NCBI GenBank assembly: GCA_030430075.1
Contig: JAUIGN010000068.1
Coordinates: forward strand, 1 to 37,379
DNA: 37,379 nucleotides
Origin: a bacterium
Lineage (GTDB): Bacteria; Planctomycetota; Planctomycetia; Pirellulales; Pirellulaceae
Reading direction: 5' to 3'
A program made the position numbers and the translations under genes. The notes under the pieces are model-generated. The model did not search any database and was not told the origin of the DNA. It saw only the letters and a program-made list of their open reading frames with translations. Of the stretch, positions 17,144-24,725 are shown in pieces. Position 1 is the stretch's first letter. The number at the start of each line of letters is the position of its first letter.

Positions 17144-19488
17144 TACATTCCTGCCTTGGCTAGTGCTTCTGAAATCTGTTTCGCGTCGGTAGCCAACGGG
17201 CTCTCCGGGTAATCGCCGATGAGCTGATCAAAGCGGCGTTTGGCTTCGCCTTTGCGGTCCATGCGGTACAGGCAGCGGCCGTAATTGAACAGGATGACAT
17301 CGAGGAACTTGGCATCCGGGTAGTTGGTCAGGACGTTCTCAAAGGTGTCGATGGCACGCGCATAATCCTGCTGGCGATAGTAATAATTGGCCATCTGCGC
17401 GACTGCCTCGCCGACCCGTCCGCTGTCGGGAAAACGATCGAACACCTTTTTGTATTCTTGAAACGCGCGATCGTAGATCTGCGTCGCGCGGGCCCCCGTT
17501 GCTTCGTCCGCCAGCTCCCGGTAGCACTCGGCGATACCGAACTGGGCTTCGCCCCGCAGCTGGCTGGTCTGCATGTTGACGAGCCGCGCGTAGACACCGA
17601 TGGCCCGATTGCGGTCACCTTGCTTGCGCGCTACGTCTGCCAGTTGGAGCAGGGCGTCATCGACGAACCCGCTATTGGGAAATTCTCGCTGCAGCCGCTG
17701 TGCCATGGCAGCCGCCAGTTCCAGCCGATCCATTTCGAAGTAAATCCGCCACAACTGGACGTAGGTTTCTTCCAGCAGACGCCCTCCCAACTGGCGGGCT
17801 TCGGTCATGATCTCTTCGCACAGCGCGAGGGCCTGGTCGTACTTGCCTCGAGCGTTTGTCTTGAGCCCGAACTCCTTGTAGCGATTCCCGATGTTGGTCA
17901 GCGCGTTGGCTGTCTTCAGGCGCGTCTTGATCCGCAATTCGCCGTCAGCGATTTGCGACTGCGTGATCCGCACGCCGCCCAGGTTGCCTTCAATGCACTT
18001 GGCGTCGATCTCGACCCGGCGAACCTGGTCACTGGTGTTGATCTCGTCGACGTACACCAGCCGCACGACGTCGCCCGGCAATGCCTGCAGGACGGAGTCG
18101 TTGGCCAACGGCTCGTCAGCGCGGGCCAGCGGAACCGTGGCCCGAAAGATGCCGCTATGCACGGACTCGTCGTCGTCCTCGGAGAACGTCCCCGTCTCCC
18201 CACCACCGCCCGCAGCTTCGCTAGCGCCTGCCCCGAGTTGAACGGATGCGGTTTCCATCGGCTGGATACTTGCTCGGGCCACCGCTGGGACCACCTTGGC
18301 CTCCGTGAACGTGACGGAGACTTCGTCGATCTTCTTGAAGGGGTCGATCTCCGGCTGGCCTTCCTCGTTCACTGCGACCTCGTCGCCGTCGTCACCCCGG
18401 TTCAGGGCGGCAATCGCCTCCGCTTCCAGCTCGGCATCGGTCTTGGCCCGATGGACTTCCAAGACGGCGGTCAACGTGTCGGCGTCATCGGTGAGATCGC
18501 GGTCCGCGTCGGTCGTCTGAAGATTGACCGTTTTGCCGAGCACCACGCCTTGCAGGGTTTCGCTGAAAGCGCCGTCGGTGATGGCGACCAGTGCGTCTCC
18601 CACGACGGCCACATCGTGAATGGTCTGCCGATTGAGCTGCTTGTCGGCCGTGTGTTGGTCGATGTAAGTGACGGTGACGCGATCGTCCCCTTTGATATCG
18701 AGCGTGCCGTTGTCGGGCTGAGGGCGTCCGAGCCGCGTGGCGATGCTGCCCAGCACAATCCGCACGTTCCGCCCGACCGGGTAGCAGGAGACCGTTTCGA
18801 CATCACCGCTCGACGCCTCGCAGCGAACTTCAATTGGTTCCCCCGGCTCGGTCGCCGCCAGGTCGGCGTCTTCGATCTTGACGAACAGCCGTTTGCCGGC
18901 CTCGACCTTGCGGACCTGCCGGTCATCGCTCGAGAGGGCCGTGCCCACCTTCTCCAGTGCCGCGATGGCGCGGCTGTAGTGCTGCAACTGAAAATGGCCG
19001 AGCCCAATATAGTAGTACGCCTGGTTCACGTTTTCACTGACCGGGAAGCGTTCGATCACGTCACGCATCACCTGGAAGCACTTGCCGAAATTTCGGGCTT
19101 CGTAGAAGCAAATGCCCATCCGTAAGGTCGCTTCGGCCCGTTGCTCTTCATCCCGGTTTGCCTCGTCGGTTACGGCCTCGAATTGAACGCGCGCCTTCTC
19201 AAACGCCCGGTCGCGTTCCAGGAAGTAATTGCCCAGCCGCATATGGGCCTGGAAGCGGACCCGGCTGCGCGGGTAGCGTTCGATCACCGATTGCCAGATC
19301 TCGACCGCCTTCTTGGTTTCGTCCGCCTCGTATCTCGCGTCGCCCGCCTCAATCAACTTGCGGGCCGCCCGATCCTCGATCAGTGAGCCGCGGATCGGGG
19401 CCGGTCCGTCCTGCGCGGAGACCGTGCCGGCGAGGGTAGCGAACAACAACAGAACGGCGCAATTCGCCAGGGCAAGTCGAGCGAGCAT
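17143..19488 (-). CDS. Secreted TPR / beta-module protein (781 aa), first gene of the operon
   Basis: The signal peptide covers about residues 1-26 (ALANCAVLLLFATLAGTVSAQ). TPR-like repeats occupy about 40-185, including ERYPRSRVRFQAHMRLG. A beta region follows (about 195-520) with two acidic-loop modules (VKIEDADLAATEPG near 203-216; TTDADRDLTDDADT near 325-338) and an HSGIF motif near 444. These resemble the modules of the giant protein next door. TPR repeats resume at about 525-781. An acidic, Glu/Asp-rich insertion lies at 350-385. Both proteins thus share the plan TPR, beta, TPR and probably come from a common ancestor or work side by side. It is the first gene of the minus-strand block. 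Its upstream region is the likeliest place for the main promoter. Confidence 0.9.
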   Translation of the reverse strand: MLARLALANCAVLLLFATLAGTVSAQDGPAPIRGSLIEDRAARKLIEAGDARYEADETKKAVEIWQSVIERYPRSRVRFQAHMRLGNYFLERDRAFEKARVQFEAVTDEANRDEEQRAEATLRMGICFYEARNFGKCFQVMRDVIERFPVSENVNQAYYYIGLGHFQLQHYSRAIAALEKVGTALSSDDRQVRKVEAGKRLFVKIEDADLAATEPGEPIEVRCEASSGDVETVSCYPVGRNVRIVLGSIATRLGRPQPDNGTLDIKGDDRVTVTYIDQHTADKQLNRQTIHDVAVVGDALVAITDGAFSETLQGVVLGKTVNLQTTDADRDLTDDADTLTAVLEVHRAKTDAELEAEAIAALNRGDDGDEVAVNEEGQPEIDPFKKIDEVSVTFTEAKVVPAVARASIQPMETASVQLGAGASEAAGGGGETGTFSEDDDESVHSGIFRATVPLARADEPLANDSVLQALPGDVVRLVYVDEINTSDQVRRVEIDAKCIEGNLGGVRITQSQIADGELRIKTRLKTANALTNIGNRYKEFGLKTNARGKYDQALALCEEIMTEARQLGGRLLEETYVQLWRIYFEMDRLELAAAMAQRLQREFPNSGFVDDALLQLADVARKQGDRNRAIGVYARLVNMQTSQLRGEAQFGIAECYRELADEATGARATQIYDRAFQEYKKVFDRFPDSGRVGEAVAQMANYYYRQQDYARAIDTFENVLTNYPDAKFLDVILFNYGRCLYRMDRKGEAKRRFDQLIGDYPESPLATDAKQISEALAKAGM

Positions 19489-19540
19489 GGAGACACACCG
19501 ATCAGGTGGAAATCGAAAAACATACCGGACGTCGGAGTCT

Positions 19541-19568
19541 ATTCTAATCTAACCAGGATCCTTGTCGG
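19541..19568 (-). promoter_or_regulatory. Possible sigma-70-like promoter of the TPR/ExbB operon
   Basis: On the reverse strand, TAGAAT (19546-19541) fits a -10 box at five of six positions, and CCGACA (19568-19563) is a weak -35 match with a 16-bp spacer. It lies about 53 bp before the first gene of the block. Planctomycete promoters are poorly defined, so this is only a candidate. Confidence 0.22.
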
Positions 19569-19695
19569 TGGAGCCGCGATCCGGTGCAGCGCCTGAGGGT
19601 TGTGTTCCCCGCGACTGCTGCCGGCGACCGCCAGAAATGGTCGTCTTGCTCGTCGAAGCGGGGGCGGCCGATCCGACCACGGCGAACCACCCAGC

Positions 19696-19756
19696 CAACA
19701 TCTAGGGGACCAGCATCTCGGGGGCCAGCATCTAGGGGGGCCAGCGTCTCGGGAGT
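19696..19756. repeat. Four-copy imperfect 15/16-bp tandem repeat
   Basis: Units start at 19696, 19711, 19726 and 19742, alternating ATCTAGGGG and (A/G)TCTCGGGG. It is G-rich on the plus strand, like the larger array at 7199-7620, but its sequence is different. It is intergenic, with no coding reading supported. Confidence 0.8.
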
Positions 19757-19873
19757 GGCACCGGGCGGCCCCACTTGGCAGACGGCCAGCCCTCGCCTCA
19801 CCACCTAGCGCCACGCCAGACCATGGCGGCGGGCGCCGCACCGGCGGCAAACTGGACGACCATGCTCGCCGCA

Positions 19874-21127
19874 CTATGCGAAGAGCTCACGCACCGGTTC
19901 ACCGTTGTCCACCAGTTTCATGGGCCGCAGCAAAGGTGTCATCACTTCTTTGTTCCCATCAATTCCCAGGGCGTGGCAGAAGGTGGCGTGCAGATCGGCA
20001 ACCTGCACCGGCCGGTCTTTCGGCTTCTCTCCGTTTTCATCGGACGACCCGATCACGGTTCCTCCGCGCACCCCGCCGCCGGCCAGAAATCCACTGAACA
20101 CCGATGGGTAGTGATCGCGTCCCGCGTTGTCATTGATCCGCGGCGTGCGGCCAAACTCGCTCAGCATCACGACCAGCGTCTTTTCCAGCATGCCACTGTC
20201 GGCCAGATCCTCGATCAGTGACGCCAGAGCCGGATCCATCACGCTGCCATGGTTTCGCATGGCCGGAAAATTATTGCTATGGGTGTCGAAGCCGCCCCGG
20301 TTGACTTGCACGAAGCGGACGCCGGTCTCCACGAGTTGCTTGGCCAGAATGGCGCCGCGGCCAAATGGTGTGTCACCGTAACGATTCAATGTCGACGTGG
20401 GGACTTTATCCAGCTCAAACGCCTTCAAAGCGGGGCTGCGCATCAGTCGCACGGCGTCGTCGATCGAGGTCGCTGTCGCTTGCAGCTTGTCATCGTTGCG
20501 ATTGTTGGCGAACCGGCCGTTGAACTTGGCCAGCCGCTCGAGCCGCTTGTTACCCCGCTCGCGCGTGATCCCTTCGGGAAAGGCGAGGTACGGATCACGT
20601 TCGCCCGGGTTGCCGACAAAGTAGGCTTCGCAGCGCTGGCCGAGGTAGCTGGAGCGGGGCGCCCGGCCACTGATGCTGACGTATGCCGGCAGGTCGCCCA
20701 ACGATTCTTTTTCGTGGACGACGACCGAGCCGAAGCCGGGATGAATCAGGTTGGCCGACTGGTTGTAGCTCGTTTGTAGATTGTAGGTCGCTCGCCCGTG
20801 CGCTCCCTGCGTGCCCGCAATGGATCGGATCAGGGCGGCGTGGTGCATTTGCTGAGCGAGGTTCGGAAAGATCTCCGAGATCCGAATGCCGGGTGCCGAG
20901 GTTTCGATGGCTTCAAACTCACCCTGCGTTGGGCGGCCCGGCTTGGGGTCCCAGGTGTCAATGTGCGACATGCCGCCGCCGTTCCAGAACAGAATCACGT
21001 GTTCTGCCTGACTCGGGTGGCTCGTCCCCTCCAGCGCCAACAGGTGCCGAACCTGAAAGCCCAAAAACGTGCCGCTGGCGGCTCCCAACAACGAGCGGCG
21101 ACTTATCTGGTATTCGCTACAGTGCAT
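19874..21127 (-). CDS. DUF1501 family protein with Tat-type signal
   Basis: A 417-residue protein. ATG 21127 has AAGGAG 7 nt upstream, which is decisive over the in-frame ATG 12 codons earlier. SRRSLLGAASG at residues 9-19 is a twin-arginine signal. The body has DUF1501 hallmarks: HVILFWNGGGMSHIDTWDPK near 43-62, GGFDTHSNNF, VMLSEFGRTPRIND and the final GRDHYP. DUF1501 proteins resemble the alkaline-phosphatase/sulfatase fold. In planctomycetes they nearly always sit beside a DUF1549/DUF1553 gene, as here (152 bp downstream of it on the same strand). Their reaction is not established. Export in folded form through Tat suggests a bound metal or cofactor. Confidence 0.93.
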   Translation of the reverse strand: MHCSEYQISRRSLLGAASGTFLGFQVRHLLALEGTSHPSQAEHVILFWNGGGMSHIDTWDPKPGRPTQGEFEAIETSAPGIRISEIFPNLAQQMHHAALIRSIAGTQGAHGRATYNLQTSYNQSANLIHPGFGSVVVHEKESLGDLPAYVSISGRAPRSSYLGQRCEAYFVGNPGERDPYLAFPEGITRERGNKRLERLAKFNGRFANNRNDDKLQATATSIDDAVRLMRSPALKAFELDKVPTSTLNRYGDTPFGRGAILAKQLVETGVRFVQVNRGGFDTHSNNFPAMRNHGSVMDPALASLIEDLADSGMLEKTLVVMLSEFGRTPRINDNAGRDHYPSVFSGFLAGGGVRGGTVIGSSDENGEKPKDRPVQVADLHATFCHALGIDGNKEVMTPLLRPMKLVDNGEPVRELFA

Positions 21128-21279
21128 CCGGTGGCTCCTTGCTTGGCAATGATTCGTGGTCAATTTTTAGCTTTGTCAGAGTCGTACGGTGATAACCCGC
21201 GGCGAAGGGACGAATGCTCGTACGACGTTTTCTCACCCGCATGCCGGGACGGACGTCGAACTGAAGTGTCCCGGTCCGG

Positions 21280-23508
21280 TTAGGGCAAGAATCGAAATTC
21301 GTTACAGTTCAACAAGATCCAGCGAAGGTCAGCGATCCCCGCCGGGGCGTTCTCGGCGTCTCCGACGATCGCCGCGGCTTCACGGAATTCGTCGTCCGAT
21401 GGGTGTCGGGTCAGGATCTCTCGATAGGCCAGTTGAATCGCCTGCCGCAAGTTCGCTTTCTCACCGACCACCAATCCGTAAATCGGCTCATCTTCCCCGA
21501 CGCGCGAAGCTTCGTGCGTCAACCGTCCGTTCAACATCATCAGGGCCTGCCGCATGGAGGGGTCCTGGTCGCGGTGGTTGCCGAGTTGCGTGCGATCGGT
21601 CTGGCCAAACACTCGCAGGAAGTGCTCCGGCGGGGCGGGCGACGCCATCCGGAACGACGAGCCGAACTGCGGATTGTCGTCGATGGTCGTGCGAACGAAG
21701 CGATCAACGAATTCGACGTTTCGCCGCTCCTGCTGCATCTGGGCCTGCATCCGCTCGGCTTCCAGCTCTTCCTTTGACATCACCTTCATGCGATCGACCA
21801 TCACCTCGGCCTGGCCCTTCTTCGCGGCCAGCAGAGAATCAAAGTCGAGCTCGATGGCGGACTCCAGGTTGTAGCTCGCCTGCCGGGGGCCCTTGTTCTT
21901 GGCCGGCATTGACTCAGTCGACGATTCTCCACCGGAGCCGAGTTGGGCGAGCGGCGTCGGGGCGTTCTCTTGGTCCGCTGCCCCGCTCCCGGTCGGCCGG
22001 TCGTCGCGCGGCGCTTTCGCGATCCGCGATTGTTGCCAGACGGTTTTCAAGTTCTTGCCGGGCGCGTGTTTGGGGGCAAACAGGTGTCCCGCGGTGACGA
22101 TGCTGTCGTACAGAACCTCGCTCATCATGCGGCGCATCGGCGTCGCCAGGAACGCGGTTTCCAGTTCTGTCTGCGTGACGTCATCGGCACCGACGGCGTG
22201 GGCACGCTGGTAGGGCGCACTGGTGACGATCATCCGCACGAGCGACTTCAGGTCGTAACCGTGTGCCACGAATTCGTCCGCCAGGTAGTCAAGCGTTTGA
22301 GGGTGGCTGGGAGGATTGTCGTCGCGAAAATCGTCCACCGGCTCGACAAACCCGCGGCCAACCAACTGCGCCCAAACCCGGTTCACAAAGGCGCGCGAAA
22401 AGAAGCGGTTCTTGGGATCGGTCACCAGCCGAGCCAGCTCGGCCCGCAACTCGCTGGTTCCCGACATGCCGGCGTCCACCTTCAGATTCCGGGCGTCGCG
22501 TTTCGCTTCGGCCGCGATGCCTTCGGGTGCCAGACGCTGGCCGCGTGACGCGTTCTGTACCTTGCTGTCGACCGCGGCGAGCAGGTCGTCCACCGTCGAT
22601 TTCGTACTGGCCGCCTCCCGGGCAGCCAATTGTTCAGACTGATCGGACCGCAATTGTTCCAGCCGCGCGACGTAGGCGGCAGCTCGCGAGTTGCTGGCCA
22701 TTTCGAAGGGGAACTTGGGAGGCAATGGCTGCCTTTCTCCCGGCTCGCCTTCCGGCGGCCAGAGGACGGTCGTTTGGCTCGACTCCGTCGTATAGACCGT
22801 GTTGGTGAACTGCGTTTCGACCCGGCGTGTCTTGCCGAAGAAGGCTGCCAGGTCGTAAAAATCTCGTTGCGTCCAGACATCGAACGGGTGGTCGTGGCAT
22901 TGGGCGCAGGCCACACGGATCCCTAGAAACACTTGCGCCGTGGCGCCCGCCAGGGCCATCGGATCGGCGTTGTCTCCCAAGATGAAGCCCACCTCCGGCG
23001 TCGCCCCGGCTTTGCCGCTGGCGGCGATCATCCGGCGCGCCAGCTCGTCGTAGGGCATCTCCTCTTCGAGTGCCTGATGCACCAGGGCAATCGCCGCCGA
23101 GCCACCGTCGGCATTCGATCGCAACCGCAACATATCGGCGTAGAAAACGGTCCAAGTGTCCGCGAAACGTTCGTGTTCAATCAAGCGGTCTACGATCGTC
23201 GTGCGGCGCGTGGCCTTAGGGAGCGCGGCGAATGCGCGGATTTCCGCGTCCGTGGGAATGCGTCCAATCAGGTCGATGTAGATTCGCCGCAGGAATGTCA
23301 GATCGTTGACCAAAGGTTGCGGTTGGTGAGGGATGCCCAGTTCACGATTCTCGGCGTCCAGGACGCGGTTAACACCCTCGCCGTCGGGCCGCCCGGCGTC
23401 GGCGGCGTCCGAGCGAACCGCCAGAGGACCGGCGAGCGCCCAGGTGAGCAATAGCATCAACATCGGCGGGCAACAAGCAGCGATTCCTCGGTAAGACCGT
23501 ACTTGCAT
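21280..23508 (-). CDS. DUF1549 / DUF1553 domain protein with CxxCH motif
   Basis: A 742-residue protein. ATG 23508 is preceded by AAAGGA at 10 nt. A signal/anchor segment lies at about 10-30 (MLMLLLTWALAGPLA). DUF1549 covers about 45-260 and includes the conserved CAQCHDHPFD (CxxCH at 201-205), which looks like a c-type heme site. A charged, helical linker spans about 290-390. DUF1553 covers about 400-735, with NRFFSRAFVNRVWAQLVGRG and the C-terminal AYREILTRHPSDDE. This pairing is very common in Planctomycetota and is normally followed by DUF1501, as here. An exported redox or polysaccharide-related role is often suspected but unproven. An insert in DUF1553 (about 520-640, Lys/Glu/Gln-rich) is longer than I would expect. 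Confidence 0.92.
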   Translation of the reverse strand: MQVRSYRGIAACCPPMLMLLLTWALAGPLAVRSDAADAGRPDGEGVNRVLDAENRELGIPHQPQPLVNDLTFLRRIYIDLIGRIPTDAEIRAFAALPKATRRTTIVDRLIEHERFADTWTVFYADMLRLRSNADGGSAAIALVHQALEEEMPYDELARRMIAASGKAGATPEVGFILGDNADPMALAGATAQVFLGIRVACAQCHDHPFDVWTQRDFYDLAAFFGKTRRVETQFTNTVYTTESSQTTVLWPPEGEPGERQPLPPKFPFEMASNSRAAAYVARLEQLRSDQSEQLAAREAASTKSTVDDLLAAVDSKVQNASRGQRLAPEGIAAEAKRDARNLKVDAGMSGTSELRAELARLVTDPKNRFFSRAFVNRVWAQLVGRGFVEPVDDFRDDNPPSHPQTLDYLADEFVAHGYDLKSLVRMIVTSAPYQRAHAVGADDVTQTELETAFLATPMRRMMSEVLYDSIVTAGHLFAPKHAPGKNLKTVWQQSRIAKAPRDDRPTGSGAADQENAPTPLAQLGSGGESSTESMPAKNKGPRQASYNLESAIELDFDSLLAAKKGQAEVMVDRMKVMSKEELEAERMQAQMQQERRNVEFVDRFVRTTIDDNPQFGSSFRMASPAPPEHFLRVFGQTDRTQLGNHRDQDPSMRQALMMLNGRLTHEASRVGEDEPIYGLVVGEKANLRQAIQLAYREILTRHPSDDEFREAAAIVGDAENAPAGIADLRWILLNCNEFRFLP

Positions 23509-24015
23509 CACGGTAAAATCCTTTGGTGGAGGAACGTGTGGGCGGGATGACGGTTGGATGGCACATCGGCGGATGCGGCCAGGGATCGCGAGATTCGAAA
23601 ATCGTTTCCTCGCGAAGGCACCCACCAATGTAGAGTCTCAATTGTCACCGAATCAACAGACTGTGAACATCTCTTTTTTGACTTTTTTTGCTGATCGGCG
23701 GCTTTTTGCGAAACTCTTCCCGTTCATCGATTGCGCCGGGTTCGTCTGTCAGCCGGGCTCTGCTGCCCATGTGGCGGACCCGGACTCCCGCTTGCGGACA
23801 ACCGCAGCCGCCGGCCTCAACCCGCCAACGTGCTCGGTCGGGCACGCCGCTTCCCTTGGACGTTCCAGCGGTGACGAATCGTTGGGTCGCCGATCATCGC
23901 GTGGTAGACTGACAGGCACGATGGACGGGAGTCCCAAAGGATTCTCGCTTTGGTATTGGGCGGCGTAGCATCAAGGCGGCGCCGCAACGAATTCATGTTT
24001 TGGGAGAGTCTGCTC
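23509..24015. other. Divergent intergenic region with a hairpin
   Basis: This 507-bp region lies between the divergently transcribed DUF1549/DUF1553 gene and the HMA-domain gene, so both promoters should lie here. A perfect 7-bp inverted repeat (TCGCGAG at 23586-23592, CTCGCGA at 23609-23615) lies about 80 bp upstream of the DUF1549/DUF1553 start and could be an operator or leader hairpin. A T-rich patch at about 23670-23715 is the only AT-rich stretch. No gene was seen. Confidence 0.5.
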
Positions 24016-24588
24016 ATGCCTACCGCGCGGGTCTATCTGTGTTCGCTGTTCGCTTTGTTCGTTATTCCCCAGTTGTTCCAACCTGCGACCTGCGAGGCGG
24101 GTAAGGTGACTGTCAAGGGCGTGCACATGTGCTGCGGCGGCTGCCAGACGATTGCGGAGGACGCCTTGTCCGATCTGGAGGGTGTCGACGAGGTCGTATG
24201 CGACCTCAACACCAAAGCGATTGAATTTCAAGCATCCAGCTCAAAGGCGGCGACGCTCGGGATCAAGTCGCTCGCCGCTGCCGGTTTCTTCGGCAAGGCC
24301 GACCACGCCAGTACGCCCCTGCCCTTCCCTGCCTCGGGTGCCAAAAAGGGTTTAAAAGCCAACACGGTTCTCCTGACCGGAATTCACCTCTGTTGCACGG
24401 CCTGTGTGACCGCTTCGCACAAAGCGTTGACCGGGGTGAAAGGGGTTACTGTGATCGATATCGATCGGAACGCCAAATCGATCAAGCTCACTGGCGACGG
24501 TTTGGACACCCAAGAGGTCGTCGACGCACTGAACCGGGCCGGCTTCTACGGCCTCGTCTCCAAGAAGGCCGAATCGCGCTCCAGGTGA
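24016..24588 (+). CDS. Secreted protein with two HMA-like (CCxxC) domains
   Basis: A 190-residue protein. ATG 24016 has GGAGAG about 7 nt upstream; in-frame ATG 23995 has no such site. The signal peptide is about 1-29 (VYLCSLFALFVIPQLFQPATCEA). Two ferredoxin-like heavy-metal-associated repeats follow: about 30-95 with CCGGC (Cys39, 40, 43) and about 117-185 with CCTAC (Cys126, 127, 130). Each ends in a conserved AGF motif (AAAGFFGKA; NRAGFYGLV). Typical HMA domains carry M-x-C-x-x-C and bind Cu(I), Zn or Cd. Here an extra Cys precedes the motif in both repeats. A periplasmic or surface metal-binding role is likely. No P-type ATPase or regulator is nearby. Confidence 0.85.
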   Translation: MPTARVYLCSLFALFVIPQLFQPATCEAGKVTVKGVHMCCGGCQTIAEDALSDLEGVDEVVCDLNTKAIEFQASSSKAATLGIKSLAAAGFFGKADHASTPLPFPASGAKKGLKANTVLLTGIHLCCTACVTASHKALTGVKGVTVIDIDRNAKSIKLTGDGLDTQEVVDALNRAGFYGLVSKKAESRSR

Positions 24589-24600
24589 CACCGCACGCGG

Positions 24601-24696
24601 CTCGGCGCGGGACCCTTCCCTGCTCGTCGCGGGTTCCTTTCCTGCTCGGCGCGGGTCTCTGACCCCGCCGAAACGGCTGACCGCAGGTCTCCAATT
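24601..24696 (+). repeat. Composite dispersed repeat, locus 2
   Basis: Two 22-bp units (24601, 24623; form CTCGGCGCGGGACCCTTCC) lead into the terminal unit CGGCGCGGGTCTCTGACCC beginning at 24647. The conserved tail GAAACGGCTGACCGCAGGTC and CTCCAATT end at 24696. It starts 12 bp after the HMA gene stop and ends 30 bp before the convergent sulfatase stop, so it fills the space between convergent genes. GGGTC-TCT-GACCC can form a small hairpin and could act as a bidirectional terminator. Confidence 0.85.
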
Positions 24697-24725
24697 CCTA
24701 TTTTCCTAACCAATCTCCCGAGTCG

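Larger units (their letters stand above)
19489..19873. other. Intergenic region upstream of the TPR operon, with a short tandem repeat
   Basis: This 385-bp region separates the end of the DUF1501 gene from the start of the TPR operon, both on the minus strand. It holds the candidate promoter near 19541-19568 and an imperfect tandem repeat of four 15/16-bp units, consensus CCAGCATCTAGGGGG, at 19696-19756. No gene was seen. Confidence 0.6.
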
